Shown here: positions 25,543 to 34,994 of the stretch, in pieces
Position numbering within the stretch: the first letter of the stretch is position 1
Layout: every line of letters starts with the position of its first letter
NCBI RefSeq assembly: GCF_000526215.1
Contig: NZ_JAFQ01000004.1
Coordinates: 7,874,001 to 7,938,000, forward strand
Source: Nocardia sp. BMG51109
Lineage (GTDB): Bacteria; Actinomycetota; Actinomycetes; Mycobacteriales; Mycobacteriaceae
Direction: 5' to 3'
DNA length: 64,000 bases
Notes under the pieces: generated by a model
The model's database searches: none
What the model saw: the letters and a program-made list of their open reading frames with translations, nothing else
What the model was told of the DNA's origin: nothing
Made by a program: the position numbers and the translations under genes

Positions 25543-25725
25543 CTGACTCAAGTCAGGAAATTGCTCACGCCGACGGTTCGCGTGCGCTAGCCTTCCTCTA
25601 CAGGAACAGAGACATCTGGCCAGATGAAAACCCGGTGTGAGCGCGATCGGAGTCTCCATGAACACCTGGGTCACTCAGTCTTCCCCTGTCGATTTACCTG
25701 ATTGAAGTCAATACTGATTGAAGTC
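25543..25725. promoter_or_regulatory. Three related operator-like elements
   Basis: CTGACTCAAGTCAG at 25543-25556 is a perfect 14-base palindrome. CTGATTGAAGTCA (25698-25710) and CTGATTGAAGTCG (25714-25726) are near copies repeated 16 bases apart. They share the pattern CTGA-T-AAGTC and lie between the divergent TetR and Mce genes, so they probably bind the TetR protein. The rest of the 25276-25961 gap has no supportable gene. Confidence 0.5.
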
Positions 25726-25961
25726 GATGGAGGCCACCGTGCGGATCATTGCCGAGGCCGAGAGTCTGCCGACGACCGCGAGTCACGGGGACCGTGGGTC
25801 GACGCTCCCCGGCCGAGCCCGCCCACGCCACCGGCAGCACCGCCGCCGTTGCGATCACCGTCGGTCGTGGTGCTCGAGTTCCCCGCGAGCCGCGGACCAC
25901 CATTCCGGCCGGCCATCCGGCGCAGAGCCGGCAGCCCGCCGGGCATAGCAGGGTGCGAGAA

Positions 25962-27065
25962 ATGTCGAGATTCGAACCACGACAACGCATTCTGGGCGTC
26001 GTCGCAGCGGTGGCCGTATCGACGGCCGGGTGTTCGGTGAGTCTGGATCGGCTGCCGTTGCCGGCGCCGAGTGTGGACGGTTATGCGCTGACGGCGACGT
26101 TCGCGAATGCGCTGAATCTGCCGTCGAAGGCGAAGGTGCGGCTCAACGGCGCCGATGTGGGCGAGGTCGAGTCGATGCAGGCGCAGGACTACACGGCGGT
26201 GGTGTCGATGCGTATCCGGTCGGGTGTGCTGTTGCCGGCGGGGACCACCGCGGAGCTGCGGTCGGCGACGCCGATGGGTGATGTGTTCGTCGCGCTGACA
26301 CCGCCCGCGCAGCCGGTGGCCGGTGCCCCGGATCTCGGTGACGGCGCGAGTATTCCGGTCGGGCAGACGTCGGCGGCGGCGACGATCGAGGAGGTCCTCA
26401 CCCGGGCCTCGCTGCTGGTCAACGGCGGGGCGATCGAGAACATGACGAGCCTGGTGAACAGTCTCGGGGAGGCGGTCGGCGGGCGTGGTGACCGGCTGGC
26501 GGACATGATCGGCCAGACCCGGGAGCTGGTGAACAATCTGGCGGCGCGGTCCGGCCGGATCCGTGAGGTACTGGCCGCGACGGGTGATCTGAGTGCGACG
26601 ATGGCCGCGCAGCGGCAGGGTGTCACCGACGCGATGGCCTCGGCCGGGCCGGCGTTGCAGACCATCGGTGACAACACGCAGAACATCGTGGATCTGGTCG
26701 GTCAGGTGAACCGGATCACCGGCCAGATCGCAACGTTCCCGTCGATCCAGGGCACCAACGACGGCAGCCTCATCGAATCGGTGAACAAACTGTCCGAAGG
26801 ACTGAACAACGCCTCGAACATCCCCACCGCGAACCTCGACGGGCTCAATTCGATCATTCCGATCATCCTCAAGGGCACCGATGCGTCATCGGCGCACGTG
26901 AACATCGACATCGCCAAGCTGGCGATCGGCACGGTCCCGGATCCGAACACCCCCGCCGACTCCGGCGCCAGACCACCCGACGCCACCGACTGGACCAACT
27001 TCCTCGGGTCGCTGACCTACACCCTCAACCGGCTGAAAGACAGAGCGATCGGACAAGGACGATGA
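25962..27065 (+). CDS. Orphan Mce-family lipoprotein (MceE-like)
   Basis: A 367-residue mammalian-cell-entry protein. An N-terminal signal ends in the lipobox VSTAGC (Cys24), which marks MceE-type lipoproteins. The MCE/MlaD domain occupies about residues 35-125 (ALTATFANALNLPSKAKVRL, AGTTAELRSATPMGDVFVAL). A long helical region follows (SLVNSLGEAVGGRGDRLADM, LQTIGDNTQNIVDLVGQVNR). Mce proteins form lipid-uptake tunnels with YrbE permeases and the Mkl ATPase. No yrbE or other mce gene is adjacent, so this copy either joins a complex encoded elsewhere or is a leftover. The next in-frame ATG overlaps its stop (ATGA 27062) but leads only to a short frame without Mce features. Confidence 0.87.
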   Translation: MSRFEPRQRILGVVAAVAVSTAGCSVSLDRLPLPAPSVDGYALTATFANALNLPSKAKVRLNGADVGEVESMQAQDYTAVVSMRIRSGVLLPAGTTAELRSATPMGDVFVALTPPAQPVAGAPDLGDGASIPVGQTSAAATIEEVLTRASLLVNGGAIENMTSLVNSLGEAVGGRGDRLADMIGQTRELVNNLAARSGRIREVLAATGDLSATMAAQRQGVTDAMASAGPALQTIGDNTQNIVDLVGQVNRITGQIATFPSIQGTNDGSLIESVNKLSEGLNNASNIPTANLDGLNSIIPIILKGTDASSAHVNIDIAKLAIGTVPDPNTPADSGARPPDATDWTNFLGSLTYTLNRLKDRAIGQGR

Positions 27066-27204
27066 GCACCCGGACGCACGGTGCCGGATCCACACGCAGC
27101 GCCTACTTCCACACGGTCGACCGGGAAACCTTCTCCGACCGACCGTCCACGAATCACCCTGTGCGCCGCGCCCGGCCGCGCCTACATCCCGAAACCGCCT
27201 CGTA

Positions 27205-28350
27205 TCAGGCGAGTTTCAGACTGCGGCCGATGATCTCCTTCATGATTTCGGTGGTGCCGCCGTAGATCGTCTGGACGCGGGCGTCCATGTACGCCTTGGC
27301 GATCGGGTACTCGCGCATGTAGCCGTAACCGCCGTGCAGCTGCAGGCAGCGGTTGATGAGGTCGAGCTGCTCCTCGGTGCTCCACCACTTCGCCATGGCG
27401 GCCTCCTCGACGGTCAGCTTCTCCTCGTTGAGCAGCTCGATACACCGATCCACGAACACCCGCACCGCCGTGGTCTTGGTCGCCAGCTCCGCCAGCACGA
27501 AACGCGTATTCTGCTGTGCGCCAACGGGTTTACCGAACGCCTTACGATCGCGCACGTACTGGCAGGTGAGATCCAGGGTGCCCGCCATCGCCGCGGCGGC
27601 CACCACCGCGATCGACAGCCGCTCCTGCGGCAGGTTCTGCATCAGGTGCACGAAACCCTGCCCCTCGGTGCCCAGCAGGTTCTTCCCCGGCACCCGCACG
27701 TCGGTGAAGCTCAGCTCCGCCGTGTCCTGCGCCTTCAGGCCGATCTTGTCCAGATTGCGGCCGCGCTCGAAACCGGCCATCCCACGCTCGACCACCAGCA
27801 GCGAGAAACCCATCGCCCCCTTCTCCGGATCGGTCTGGGCGACCACGATCACGATGTCGGAGTTGATGCCGTTGGTGATGAAGGTCTTGGCGCCGTTGAG
27901 AATCCAGTCGTCGCCGTCACGCACCGCACGGGTCTTGATGCCCTGCAGATCCGAGCCCGTGCCCGGCTCCGTCATCGCGATCGCCGTGATGATCTCGCCC
28001 GAGCAGAACCCGGGCAGCCAGCGCTTCTTCTGCTCCTCGTTCGCCAGATCCAGCAGATACGGCGCGATCACGTCGTTGTGCAGCGTGAACCCCAGCCCCG
28101 AGTACTGCCCCAGTGTGGTCTCCTCGGTGACGATCGCGTTGTACCGGAAGTCCTTCACTCCCCCGCCGCCGAACTCCTCCGGCACCGCCATGCCGAGGAA
28201 TCCCTGCTTGCCCGCCTCCAGCCAGACCTCGCGGTCGACGGCGCCCTGCTGCTCCCACTCCGCGTGCTTGGGCTCCACGTACTGCTGGAGAAACTTTCGG
28301 TACGACTCCCGGAACAAGTCGTGCTCGGGCTCGAAAAGGGTGCGCTCCAC
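27205..28350 (-). CDS. Acyl-CoA dehydrogenase (long-chain type)
   Basis: A 381-residue FAD enzyme for the first step of beta-oxidation. FAD and substrate loops are clear: AMTEPGTGSDLQGIKTRA, DDWILNGAKTFITNG, YVRDRKAFGKPVGAQQNT, and CLQLHGGYGYMREYPIAKAY. The C-terminal loop is QTIYGGTTEIMKEIIGRSL, with Gly where medium-chain enzymes have the catalytic Glu. The base is instead expected at the LCAD/isovaleryl-type position, the Glu of LPQERLSIAV (about residue 243). The start GTG 28350 follows AGGAGG at six bases. It is followed on the same strand by no close gene; the upstream acyltransferase at 28507 points the same way. Confidence 0.94.
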   Translation of the reverse strand: MERTLFEPEHDLFRESYRKFLQQYVEPKHAEWEQQGAVDREVWLEAGKQGFLGMAVPEEFGGGGVKDFRYNAIVTEETTLGQYSGLGFTLHNDVIAPYLLDLANEEQKKRWLPGFCSGEIITAIAMTEPGTGSDLQGIKTRAVRDGDDWILNGAKTFITNGINSDIVIVVAQTDPEKGAMGFSLLVVERGMAGFERGRNLDKIGLKAQDTAELSFTDVRVPGKNLLGTEGQGFVHLMQNLPQERLSIAVVAAAAMAGTLDLTCQYVRDRKAFGKPVGAQQNTRFVLAELATKTTAVRVFVDRCIELLNEEKLTVEEAAMAKWWSTEEQLDLINRCLQLHGGYGYMREYPIAKAYMDARVQTIYGGTTEIMKEIIGRSLKLA

Positions 28351-28506
28351 CGCCAACCTCCTAGTGACCACATCGGCGTCATCGCCTCTCCCCCACACGG
28401 TACCCGGAAGTCGAATCATCGTTCACTTCGAACCCCGTGAAACGGATCGGAACTGCACCGCCTACCCGGATAGCGTCGCCGTCGAGAACCTGAACCCCGG
28501 TAAACG

Positions 28507-29313
28507 TCAGGGCCAACCGAGCGCCCCGCGGGCCCGGCCCCACAGGGTGCGGCCCCGATCGCGCTCGCGCTCGGTGAACAGCAGCGTCAACTCCTCCTCC
28601 AGCGCCTTGCGCACCACGGTCCGCAGTTCCGCCGCGGCCACCTCGACGTCGCCCGTCTCGGCCCACGGCGCGGTGTCGATCGGCGCGCCGGCGGCATAGT
28701 AGAAGCGCTCCGGTTTCGGAATCCACGTCGGGCCGAGCCCGGCCACCAGCGGCGGGGTGAGGCTCGGCGGGATGCCGACGGACCGCACCAGCGTGCGCAG
28801 CGGTCGCATGGCCACGTGCTGCCCGTCGACCACGATGTCGAAGGCGTCGTCGGCGCCGATCATCGCCAGCGGCACGATCGCCGCCCCGGTCTCGATCGCC
28901 ATGCGCGCGAACCCGGTGCGGCCGTCCCACCGCAGCATGTACTTCTCGCCCTTGCGGCGCACGGCTTCTCGGCCGCCGCCGGGGAACACCAGCACCATCT
29001 CGCCCTGCTCCAGCAGCGCGCGGCAGTTCGATCGGGTGCCGCGCACGCAGCCGACCCGGTGCAGTACGTGCCGCACCCCGGGCACGGTGATCAGTACGTT
29101 CTCGGCCAGTCCGCGCACGAGCCTGCCCCGGGTACGCGCGATCTCCGGCCACAGCAGCGGGGTGTCGATGCCCAGCAGATTGTGGTTGCCCACCAGCAGC
29201 ACCGGACCCTCGGCGGGGATCTCGTCGAAGCCGTGGAACACCGGACTCGTCCACGCCCGTAACGGTGCGGTCAATGCCTCCACCGCGCGAATATCACTGT
29301 CCTGCAAGCTCAT
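28507..29313 (-). CDS. PlsC-like phospholipid/glycerolipid acyltransferase
   Basis: A 268-residue lysophospholipid-type acyltransferase. The catalytic HX4D motif is NHNLLGID, and the FPGGGRE motif III-like segment (MVLVFPGGGREAVRRKGEKY) follows. VPLAMIGADDAFDIVVDG is further conserved sequence. There is no transmembrane segment; membrane association is probably peripheral. It fits the DAGAT-like PlsC proteins of mycobacteria that make triacylglycerol or phospholipids. The start ATG 29313 is chosen by homology, although its ribosome-binding site is weak. The gene precedes the acyl-CoA dehydrogenase on the same strand with a 156-base gap. Confidence 0.87.
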   Translation of the reverse strand: MSLQDSDIRAVEALTAPLRAWTSPVFHGFDEIPAEGPVLLVGNHNLLGIDTPLLWPEIARTRGRLVRGLAENVLITVPGVRHVLHRVGCVRGTRSNCRALLEQGEMVLVFPGGGREAVRRKGEKYMLRWDGRTGFARMAIETGAAIVPLAMIGADDAFDIVVDGQHVAMRPLRTLVRSVGIPPSLTPPLVAGLGPTWIPKPERFYYAAGAPIDTAPWAETGDVEVAAAELRTVVRKALEEELTLLFTERERDRGRTLWGRARGALGWP

Positions 29314-29464
29314 TCGAAGCGGTGCCCCATCGGACAAGATATCCGTTGGGGCACAACGACTTCCGGACAAACCACACCTCCCCTGCCACTCGTTCCCGTC
29401 CACTCATCGTAACGAAAACGGGTGCCCGGCACCGGATGTGCCCTGCCTCCATACGGCCCGGAAC

Positions 29465-31045
29465 TCAGCCCGGCAGACCCGCCGTCCCGGCATGCGCGTA
29501 CCGCGACAGCACCGCCGCCAGGGCCGCGGGCACGCGGGCCCGCACCCGGGTACCGCCCTCCTCGTGCTCGGACTCGACGATGCGGCCGTCGGCGTGGATG
29601 CGGGCGAGCAGATCGCCGCGCGTGTACGGCAGCAGCACACTCACCTCGACGTCCAGTTCGCCGAGGATCCCGGCGAGCCGGTCGCGCAGTTCCGTCAGCC
29701 CCTGACCGGTCCGGGCGGAGACGAAGACCGCCTGCGGCAGTTCGGCGCGCAGATGCGCCAGCCCGGCCGGGTCCAGCGCGTCGATCTTGTTGACCACCAG
29801 CAGTTCCACCGGGACGGAGCGATGCGGACCGGCGGAACTACCGTCGGCCGCGCGGACTCCGTTCTCCCGCAGCACATCCGTGACCACCTCGCGCACGGCC
29901 TTGATCTGCTCGGCCGGCAGCGCGTCGGAACCGTCGACCACGTGCAACAGCAGGTCCGCGCCGGTGACCTCCTCGAGCGTCGACCGGAACGCCTCGACCA
30001 GCTGGGTGGGCAGGTGCCGGACGAATCCGACGGTGTCGGTGAACACCACCTCGCGCCCGTCCTCGAGCGCGGCCCGCCGGGTGGTCGGATCCAGTGTCGC
30101 GAACAGCGCGTCCTGCACCAGCAGACCGGCACCGGTCAGCGCGTTCATCAGGCTGGACTTGCCGGCGTTGGTGTATCCGACGATCGCCACCGCCGGGACG
30201 GCGCCGGTCGTGCGGCGCGCGCGCTTGGTGTCGCGGGCGACCTTCATATGCTTGATCTCGCGGCGCAGCTTGGCCATCCGCTCCCGGATCCGACGGCGAT
30301 CGGTCTCGATCTTGGTCTCACCGGGACCACGCAGGCCCACACCGCCACCGCTGCCGCCGGCGCGGCCACCGGCCTGCCGGGACATCGACTCACCCCAGCC
30401 GCGCAGCCGCGGCAGCATGTACTCCATCTGCGCCAGCGACACCTGCGCCTTGCCCTCGCGGGAGGTGGCGTGCTGGGCGAAGATGTCGAGGATCAGCGCG
30501 GTGCGGTCGATGACCTTCACCTTCACGACCTTCTCCAGCGCGGTCAGCTGGGCCGGGGTCAGCTCGCCGTCGCAGATCACGGTGTCGGCGCCGGTCTCGA
30601 GCACGACGGCACGCAGCTCGTCGGCCTTACCGGAGCCGATGTAGGTGGCCGGGTCGGGCTTGTCGCGGCGCTGGATCAGCGCCTCCAGCACCTGCGAGCC
30701 GGCCGTCTCGGCCAGTGCGGCGAGTTCGGCCATACTGGCATCGGCCTGCGCCGCGGTGCCGTCGGTCCAGACACCGACCAGCACGACGCGCTCCAAGCGC
30801 AGCTGCCGGTACTCGACCTCGGTGATGTCGGTGAGTTCGGTGGACAGCCCCGCGACACGGCGCAGTGAGCTGCGATCCTCGAGTTGTAGCTCGCCGACGG
30901 TCGGTTCGGGAGCCCAGCCGTTGCGGCCGGGGTCGGTGTCCGTGTCGACGTCGGTGTCAACACCGGTGCCGACATCGATGTCGTCATCGAATTCGTCGTC
31001 GAGGTTCTCGATCGGGGTGAACTCGTAAGTCTCTGATTTCCGCAT
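29465..31045 (-). CDS. hflX: GTPase HflX
   Basis: A 526-residue ribosome-associated GTPase that splits stalled ribosomes. The N-terminal HflX domain contains PDPATYIGSGKADELRAVV and LILDIFAQHATSREGKAQVS, then the linker GGGVGLRGPGETKIETDRRR. The GTPase domain has G1 GYTNAGKSSLMN, G3 DTVGFVRHLP, G4 NKID and G5 SARTG. The first 50 residues are an acidic, Asp/Thr-rich low-complexity extension (DDEFDDDIDVGTGVDTDVDT), longer than in most homologues. The ATG at 31045 follows GGAGG. The neighbours dapF and miaA match the mycobacterial order. Confidence 0.97.
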   Translation of the reverse strand: MRKSETYEFTPIENLDDEFDDDIDVGTGVDTDVDTDTDPGRNGWAPEPTVGELQLEDRSSLRRVAGLSTELTDITEVEYRQLRLERVVLVGVWTDGTAAQADASMAELAALAETAGSQVLEALIQRRDKPDPATYIGSGKADELRAVVLETGADTVICDGELTPAQLTALEKVVKVKVIDRTALILDIFAQHATSREGKAQVSLAQMEYMLPRLRGWGESMSRQAGGRAGGSGGGVGLRGPGETKIETDRRRIRERMAKLRREIKHMKVARDTKRARRTTGAVPAVAIVGYTNAGKSSLMNALTGAGLLVQDALFATLDPTTRRAALEDGREVVFTDTVGFVRHLPTQLVEAFRSTLEEVTGADLLLHVVDGSDALPAEQIKAVREVVTDVLRENGVRAADGSSAGPHRSVPVELLVVNKIDALDPAGLAHLRAELPQAVFVSARTGQGLTELRDRLAGILGELDVEVSVLLPYTRGDLLARIHADGRIVESEHEEGGTRVRARVPAALAAVLSRYAHAGTAGLPG

Positions 31046-31170
31046 ACGCCTCCATGATCCCACGAGTCAACGAGCCAGCGCATCTCAGTTATTCCGCAGG
31101 ACTATCGGGGTACCGGCAGGACCGCTGGGTACGTCCCGCCGGGCCGCGGCCGCCGGGGATCGGGTCCGGA

Positions 31171-32097
31171 TCAGGCGTCGTACCACCAGCCGGCGCCCAA
31201 CCGGCCGGACGCGACGATTTCCGACGGGCCGCGCAGGACGGCGGCTCCCCGCTCGATACCCACCACCACCGCGCCGCCGGGGACCCGCACCCGCACCTGC
31301 CCGCCGCCGGCGTCGAGATCGGCGCCCTCGCGCATGAGGGCCGCGGCGGCCGCGGCCACCGTTCCCGTTCCGCACGAACGGGTTTCGCCGACGCCGCGCT
31401 CATAGACGCGCATATCGACCGCGTCGTCCGCACCCAGCGCGGTGAGGATCTCGATATTCGCCCCGTGCGGGAACATCTCCGGATCGAAGCCCGGCGGCAC
31501 GCTCAGGTCCAGCTTGGCCAGCGCGTCGGCGGTGAGGTCCGGGTCCACGCAGGCCAGATGCGGATTGCCGACGTCGATGCCGAGCCCGGACAGCGCGTGG
31601 CCGCCGATCGTCGCCGTGGACTCCCCGAGCCGGCGGACCGGGCCCATGGCGACGGTGACGTCCCCGCGCACGGCGTCGTAGGCGTGCACGGTGACCGGAC
31701 GCGCCCCGGCGCGGCTGCCCACCACGAACTCGGCGCGCTCGACCAGCCCCGTCGACACCAGGTAGTGCGCGAACACCCGCACCCCGTTGCCGCACATCTC
31801 GGCGATCGACCCGTCGGCATTGCGGTAGTCCATGAACCAGTCGTCGGCGGACACCCCCTCCGGCAGGCCCGCCAGCACACCGCCGGCCACGAGCGCCCCG
31901 GCGCGCGCCACCCGCAACACGCCGTCCGCACCGATCCCCCGCTGCCGATCGCACAGCGCCGCCACCCGCTCCACCGGCAACTCCAACCGGGCCTCCGGGT
32001 CGGGTAGCAGCACGAAGTCGTTCTGCGTGCCGTGCCCCTTCGCGAACGGGATGTCGCCCCGGCTACCCCGCGATTCGGTCTGCTCGGTCGTATCCAT
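31171..32097 (-). CDS. dapF: Diaminopimelate epimerase
   Basis: A 308-residue pyridoxal-independent epimerase converting LL- to meso-diaminopimelate for lysine and peptidoglycan. The two catalytic cysteines are visible: Cys102 in [12 protein letters not shown] and Cys242 in [26 protein letters not shown] marks the N-terminal substrate site. It ends with [10 protein letters not shown]. The ATG at 32097 is where homology starts; the frame is open upstream. It lies between hflX and miaA on the same strand. Confidence 0.97.
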   Translation of the reverse strand: MDTTEQTESRGSRGDIPFAKGHGTQNDFVLLPDPEARLELPVERVAALCDRQRGIGADGVLRVARAGALVAGGVLAGLPEGVSADDWFMDYRNADGSIAEMCGNGVRVFAHYLVSTGLVERAEFVVGSRAGARPVTVHAYDAVRGDVTVAMGPVRRLGESTATIGGHALSGLGIDVGNPHLACVDPDLTADALAKLDLSVPPGFDPEMFPHGANIEILTALGADDAVDMRVYERGVGETRSCGTGTVAAAAAALMREGADLDAGGGQVRVRVPGGAVVVGIERGAAVLRGPSEIVASGRLGAGWWYDA

Positions 32098-32411
32098 GAT
32101 GTCCCAGGCTATGCCCCTCCCCGGGGCTCCCGCACGAGCGCCCGGCCGACCGGGCCCCGCACACCACCCGCGCGCCGGACCAGAACCCCGGTGCGCCGAA
32201 ACCCGTCCCGGAGCCGAGCGACGGGTCGATCGGGACCGTGACACGACCACCGGTACCGATTCCCCGGATCGGGTACCGGTCCTGGCCGCCCATCGCGGCC
32301 TCGGCGGTCACCACCATCCGTGGCGGAACGCCCGGCCGCCGCGGTCAGCCGCCGGCAGCCGACGGGCATCCGGCCGCGACCGGCGCAGAGCGGCAGTCCC
32401 GAGAACCTGGC
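32098..32411. other. Intergenic region dapF-miaA
   Basis: About 310 bases between two minus-strand genes. It is as GC-rich as the surrounding genes, with overlapping short frames on both strands but no recognisable protein, repeat or RNA. It may hold the dapF promoter. Confidence 0.4.
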
Positions 32412-33335
32412 TCACCGTTCGGCTTCGGGCGCAGCGGAGAACACCTGGGCCAGTGCGGAATTCAGCAGCTCCGGATCCGCGCCGTCCACCCAGCGGATGC
32501 GCGAGTCGCGGCGGAACCAGGAGCGCTGGCGGCGGACGTAGCGGCGGGTGCCGATGAGGGTGCGTTCCCGGGCGTACGGCAGGTCGCAGTCGCCGTCCAG
32601 GTAGGCGAGGACCTGGGCGTAGCCGATGGCGCGGCGCGCGGTCCGGCCCTCCCGGAGGCCGCGATCGAGGAGCCCGCGCACCTCCTCGACGAGTCCCTGC
32701 CGGAACATCGCCGCGGTGCGCGCCTCGATCCGGGCGTCGAGATCGCCGGTGTCCCGGTCGACGCCGAGAACGACCGTGCCCCACCGCGGTTCGCCGATCC
32801 TCGGCTGGGACGCGGCGAACGGCCGCCCGGTCAGTTCGACGACCTCCAGGGCACGGACCATCCGCCGCCCGTCGGTGGGCAGAATGGTCGCCGCCGCCTC
32901 CGGATCGGCGGCACGCAGCGCCGCGTGCAGCGCCGCCACGCCCTGCTCGGCCAGCATCGCCTCCCATTTCCCCCGCACCCGCGGATCGGTGGCCGGAAAC
33001 TCCCAACCGTCCAGCAGCGCCTGAACATACATCATCGAGCCGCCCACGATCACCGGCGTGCGACCGCGGGCGAGGATGGCCTCGACGTCGGCGCCGGCCG
33101 AGTCCTGATACGTGGCGACCGAGGCGGTTTCGGTGACCTCGAGGATATCGAGCTGATGGTGCGCGATGCCGCGGCGCTGGGCCACCGGCAGTTTCGCGGT
33201 CCCGATATCCATGCCGCGGTACAGCTGCATGGCGTCGATATTGACGATCTCGCCGTCGAGGCGCTGCGCCAGATCCAGTGCCAGCTCGGACTTCCCGGTG
33301 GCGGTCGGGCCGACCACCGCGATCGGCGTCGTCAC
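32412..33335 (-). CDS. miaA: tRNA dimethylallyltransferase
   Basis: A 307-residue enzyme adding the dimethylallyl group to A37 of tRNAs that read UNN codons. The P-loop [15 protein letters not shown] opens the protein, followed by [39 protein letters not shown], and [17 protein letters not shown]. The C-terminal [13 protein letters not shown] and [15 protein letters not shown] are family hallmarks. The start GTG 33335 overlaps the stop of the upstream gene (GTGA 33332-33335), giving translational coupling. Its product is the substrate of MiaB, encoded 4.4 kb further on. Confidence 0.97.
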   Translation of the reverse strand: MTTPIAVVGPTATGKSELALDLAQRLDGEIVNIDAMQLYRGMDIGTAKLPVAQRRGIAHHQLDILEVTETASVATYQDSAGADVEAILARGRTPVIVGGSMMYVQALLDGWEFPATDPRVRGKWEAMLAEQGVAALHAALRAADPEAAATILPTDGRRMVRALEVVELTGRPFAASQPRIGEPRWGTVVLGVDRDTGDLDARIEARTAAMFRQGLVEEVRGLLDRGLREGRTARRAIGYAQVLAYLDGDCDLPYARERTLIGTRRYVRRQRSWFRRDSRIRWVDGADPELLNSALAQVFSAAPEAER

Positions 33336-34099
33336 GGCGCCGCTCCGGGCCACCACACGCTCACCTGGTAGCCGACTCCGAAAGGCGCCGCGGCGTAGCG
33401 GGTTTCGACGACCGGATCGTCGGATTCGAACAGTCCGGCCAGGACCTGGAAGGCGGCCCGGCCCGACACCTCGAGTTCAGCGCACAACCGGGCGTCCAGG
33501 GCGGCCAGCGCATCCCGGTCCCCCGCCGCCAGCGCCCGATCGATCTCCCGCTGCACGCCCTCGGCCCGCGGATCCAGAAAGCCCGGCGCGCTGGTCGAGA
33601 GCGTGGCGGCGCCGTCGGCCACCACCAGTACCCCGCGGTCCTGCGGGCTCGCATCCAGCTCGCGGCGCAGCCCGGCCCCCACCTCCCCGCAGTACGGCGG
33701 GTCGGCGCGGACGTCGACGATCCGGGCATCGGCCACCGCCGCCGGCGCCACTCGGCCGCGCACCCACGCGCCGATCAGCGCCGCCAGCGGCAGGTCGGGG
33801 TCGGCATCGCGGGACGGCTCGCCGGAATCCGACAGTGCCACCGGCACATCGGCCCCGAACCCGCGGAAGGTTCCGGCCGCGTCCGCACCGATCACCCGGT
33901 CGGTCTCCCCCACCCCGACGACGGTCCACCGCAGCGCCGCATCCGCCAGCGTCCGCCCCGCGGCCAGCACGGCATCCCGCAGCGCCGGAACCTGCGCCGC
34001 CGGATGCCCGGCATCGACCACCGGCGAGCCCCCGCACAGTTCGGGAACCAGCACGGGTGGCGAGGGGATCAACACGGCAGCGCGGAACACGCCGTCCAC
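33332..34099 (-). CDS. Rv2728c-like class III extradiol dioxygenase-fold protein
   Basis: A 255-residue protein found next to miaA in mycobacteria and Nocardia (Rv2728c position). It begins [20 protein letters not shown] and contains [18 protein letters not shown]. The fold resembles subunit B of class III extradiol dioxygenases and the MEMO family, but obvious metal-ligand histidines are missing from the usual places (only a few His in the whole chain), so catalysis is doubtful. It is coupled to miaA by the GTGA overlap. Start is GTG 34099. Confidence 0.85.
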   Translation of the reverse strand: MDGVFRAAVLIPSPPVLVPELCGGSPVVDAGHPAAQVPALRDAVLAAGRTLADAALRWTVVGVGETDRVIGADAAGTFRGFGADVPVALSDSGEPSRDADPDLPLAALIGAWVRGRVAPAAVADARIVDVRADPPYCGEVGAGLRRELDASPQDRGVLVVADGAATLSTSAPGFLDPRAEGVQREIDRALAAGDRDALAALDARLCAELEVSGRAAFQVLAGLFESDDPVVETRYAAAPFGVGYQVSVWWPGAAP

Positions 34100-34994
34100 C
34101 GTAGCGACCCAGCGCGGCGATCACCCTATCCCTCCCACGGCCCAGGGCAGGGACAAGACCACCCACGGCACGAACAACGCCGCCGACGGCCCCGACGAAG
34201 ACACGACCGGAACCGACCCGGCCCGCGCGAGCACAGCAGATACCGTTGGGACGAGTGGCCCTGCGGCACAGCCCCGCGACGACATGAGCCCGATCAACTC
34301 CGACCACATGACCGCGGCAGACATCCCGCGGCACGAACGGTGCCGACGACAAACTCCGATAACGGCACAGCCGGAGCCGCCCACACGAGCGCAGCGGACA
34401 TCGGCGGCACGAACGGATCCGACGGCACAGCCGCCATCAGCTTCGTCAGGCACGACCGGAGCGGGCATGAACGGTGCGAGCGGCGACGGCCGTACGGCCT
34501 TGTAACGACACGACCGGAATCGGCACCGGCCGCTCGGGCACAGTCGATCACCGGCAACAGAGCAGAAGCCGACCGATGACGCAAGCAGGCTCGGCGGCGA
34601 GGACCCGGCGGCGGCGCGACCGGACAACGACATCGGGCACACGTCCGGAGCAGCCACCGGCGACACGGCGGAGCGGGCACCGGCGAGACGGGTGAAATCG
34701 ATGGCGGGAGACCTGTCGTCGAAGCCGGCCGCGCACATCTCCCGCAAACGGGTCGAAACGCCGGATGGCTTCGAGCGCGAGGCCCCTCTCGCCCCGGATC
34801 GAGGCCGTCACCGGGGCCGGTGCCGCGTCGGCGCGCGCGCAGAGCCCAACACCGTAACGCGCACCCGGGCGCGCGGCAACCGGCCGGACCGCGCCACCGT
34901 CGATAAGACGCGGCAAATCCTTCGGCTGCCTGGTTGAATGGGATGAGCTAGGGCGTAACCAGGCAGCCGTGACGCGCGGCAGGGACGAGGAGCG
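34100..34994. repeat. Gene-poor stretch with degenerate repeats
   Basis: 895 bases between divergent genes without a convincing coding frame. It contains diverged copies of a segment around GCGGCACGAACGG (34327-34340 and 34403-34416, period about 77, each preceded by GACATC), plus looser relatives near 34155 and 34460. Reading all frames gives Gly/Thr/Asn/Asp-rich or Pro/Arg-rich low-complexity peptides with no family. The last 150 bases, lower in GC near 34910-34945, probably hold the promoter of the DUF349 gene. Confidence 0.45.

Noticed and set aside
25718..25948. Plus-strand frame starting MKSMEATVRIIAEAE as the beginning of an mce-operon gene
   Set aside because: After about 15 residues the translation becomes Arg/His-rich nonsense; the operator repeats overlap its start.
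27062..27265. Short frame that overlaps the Mce stop by ATGA, as a possible mceF remnant
   Set aside because: The peptide has no hydrophobic helix or Mce domain and runs into the end of the acyl-CoA dehydrogenase gene. The overlap alone is not enough.
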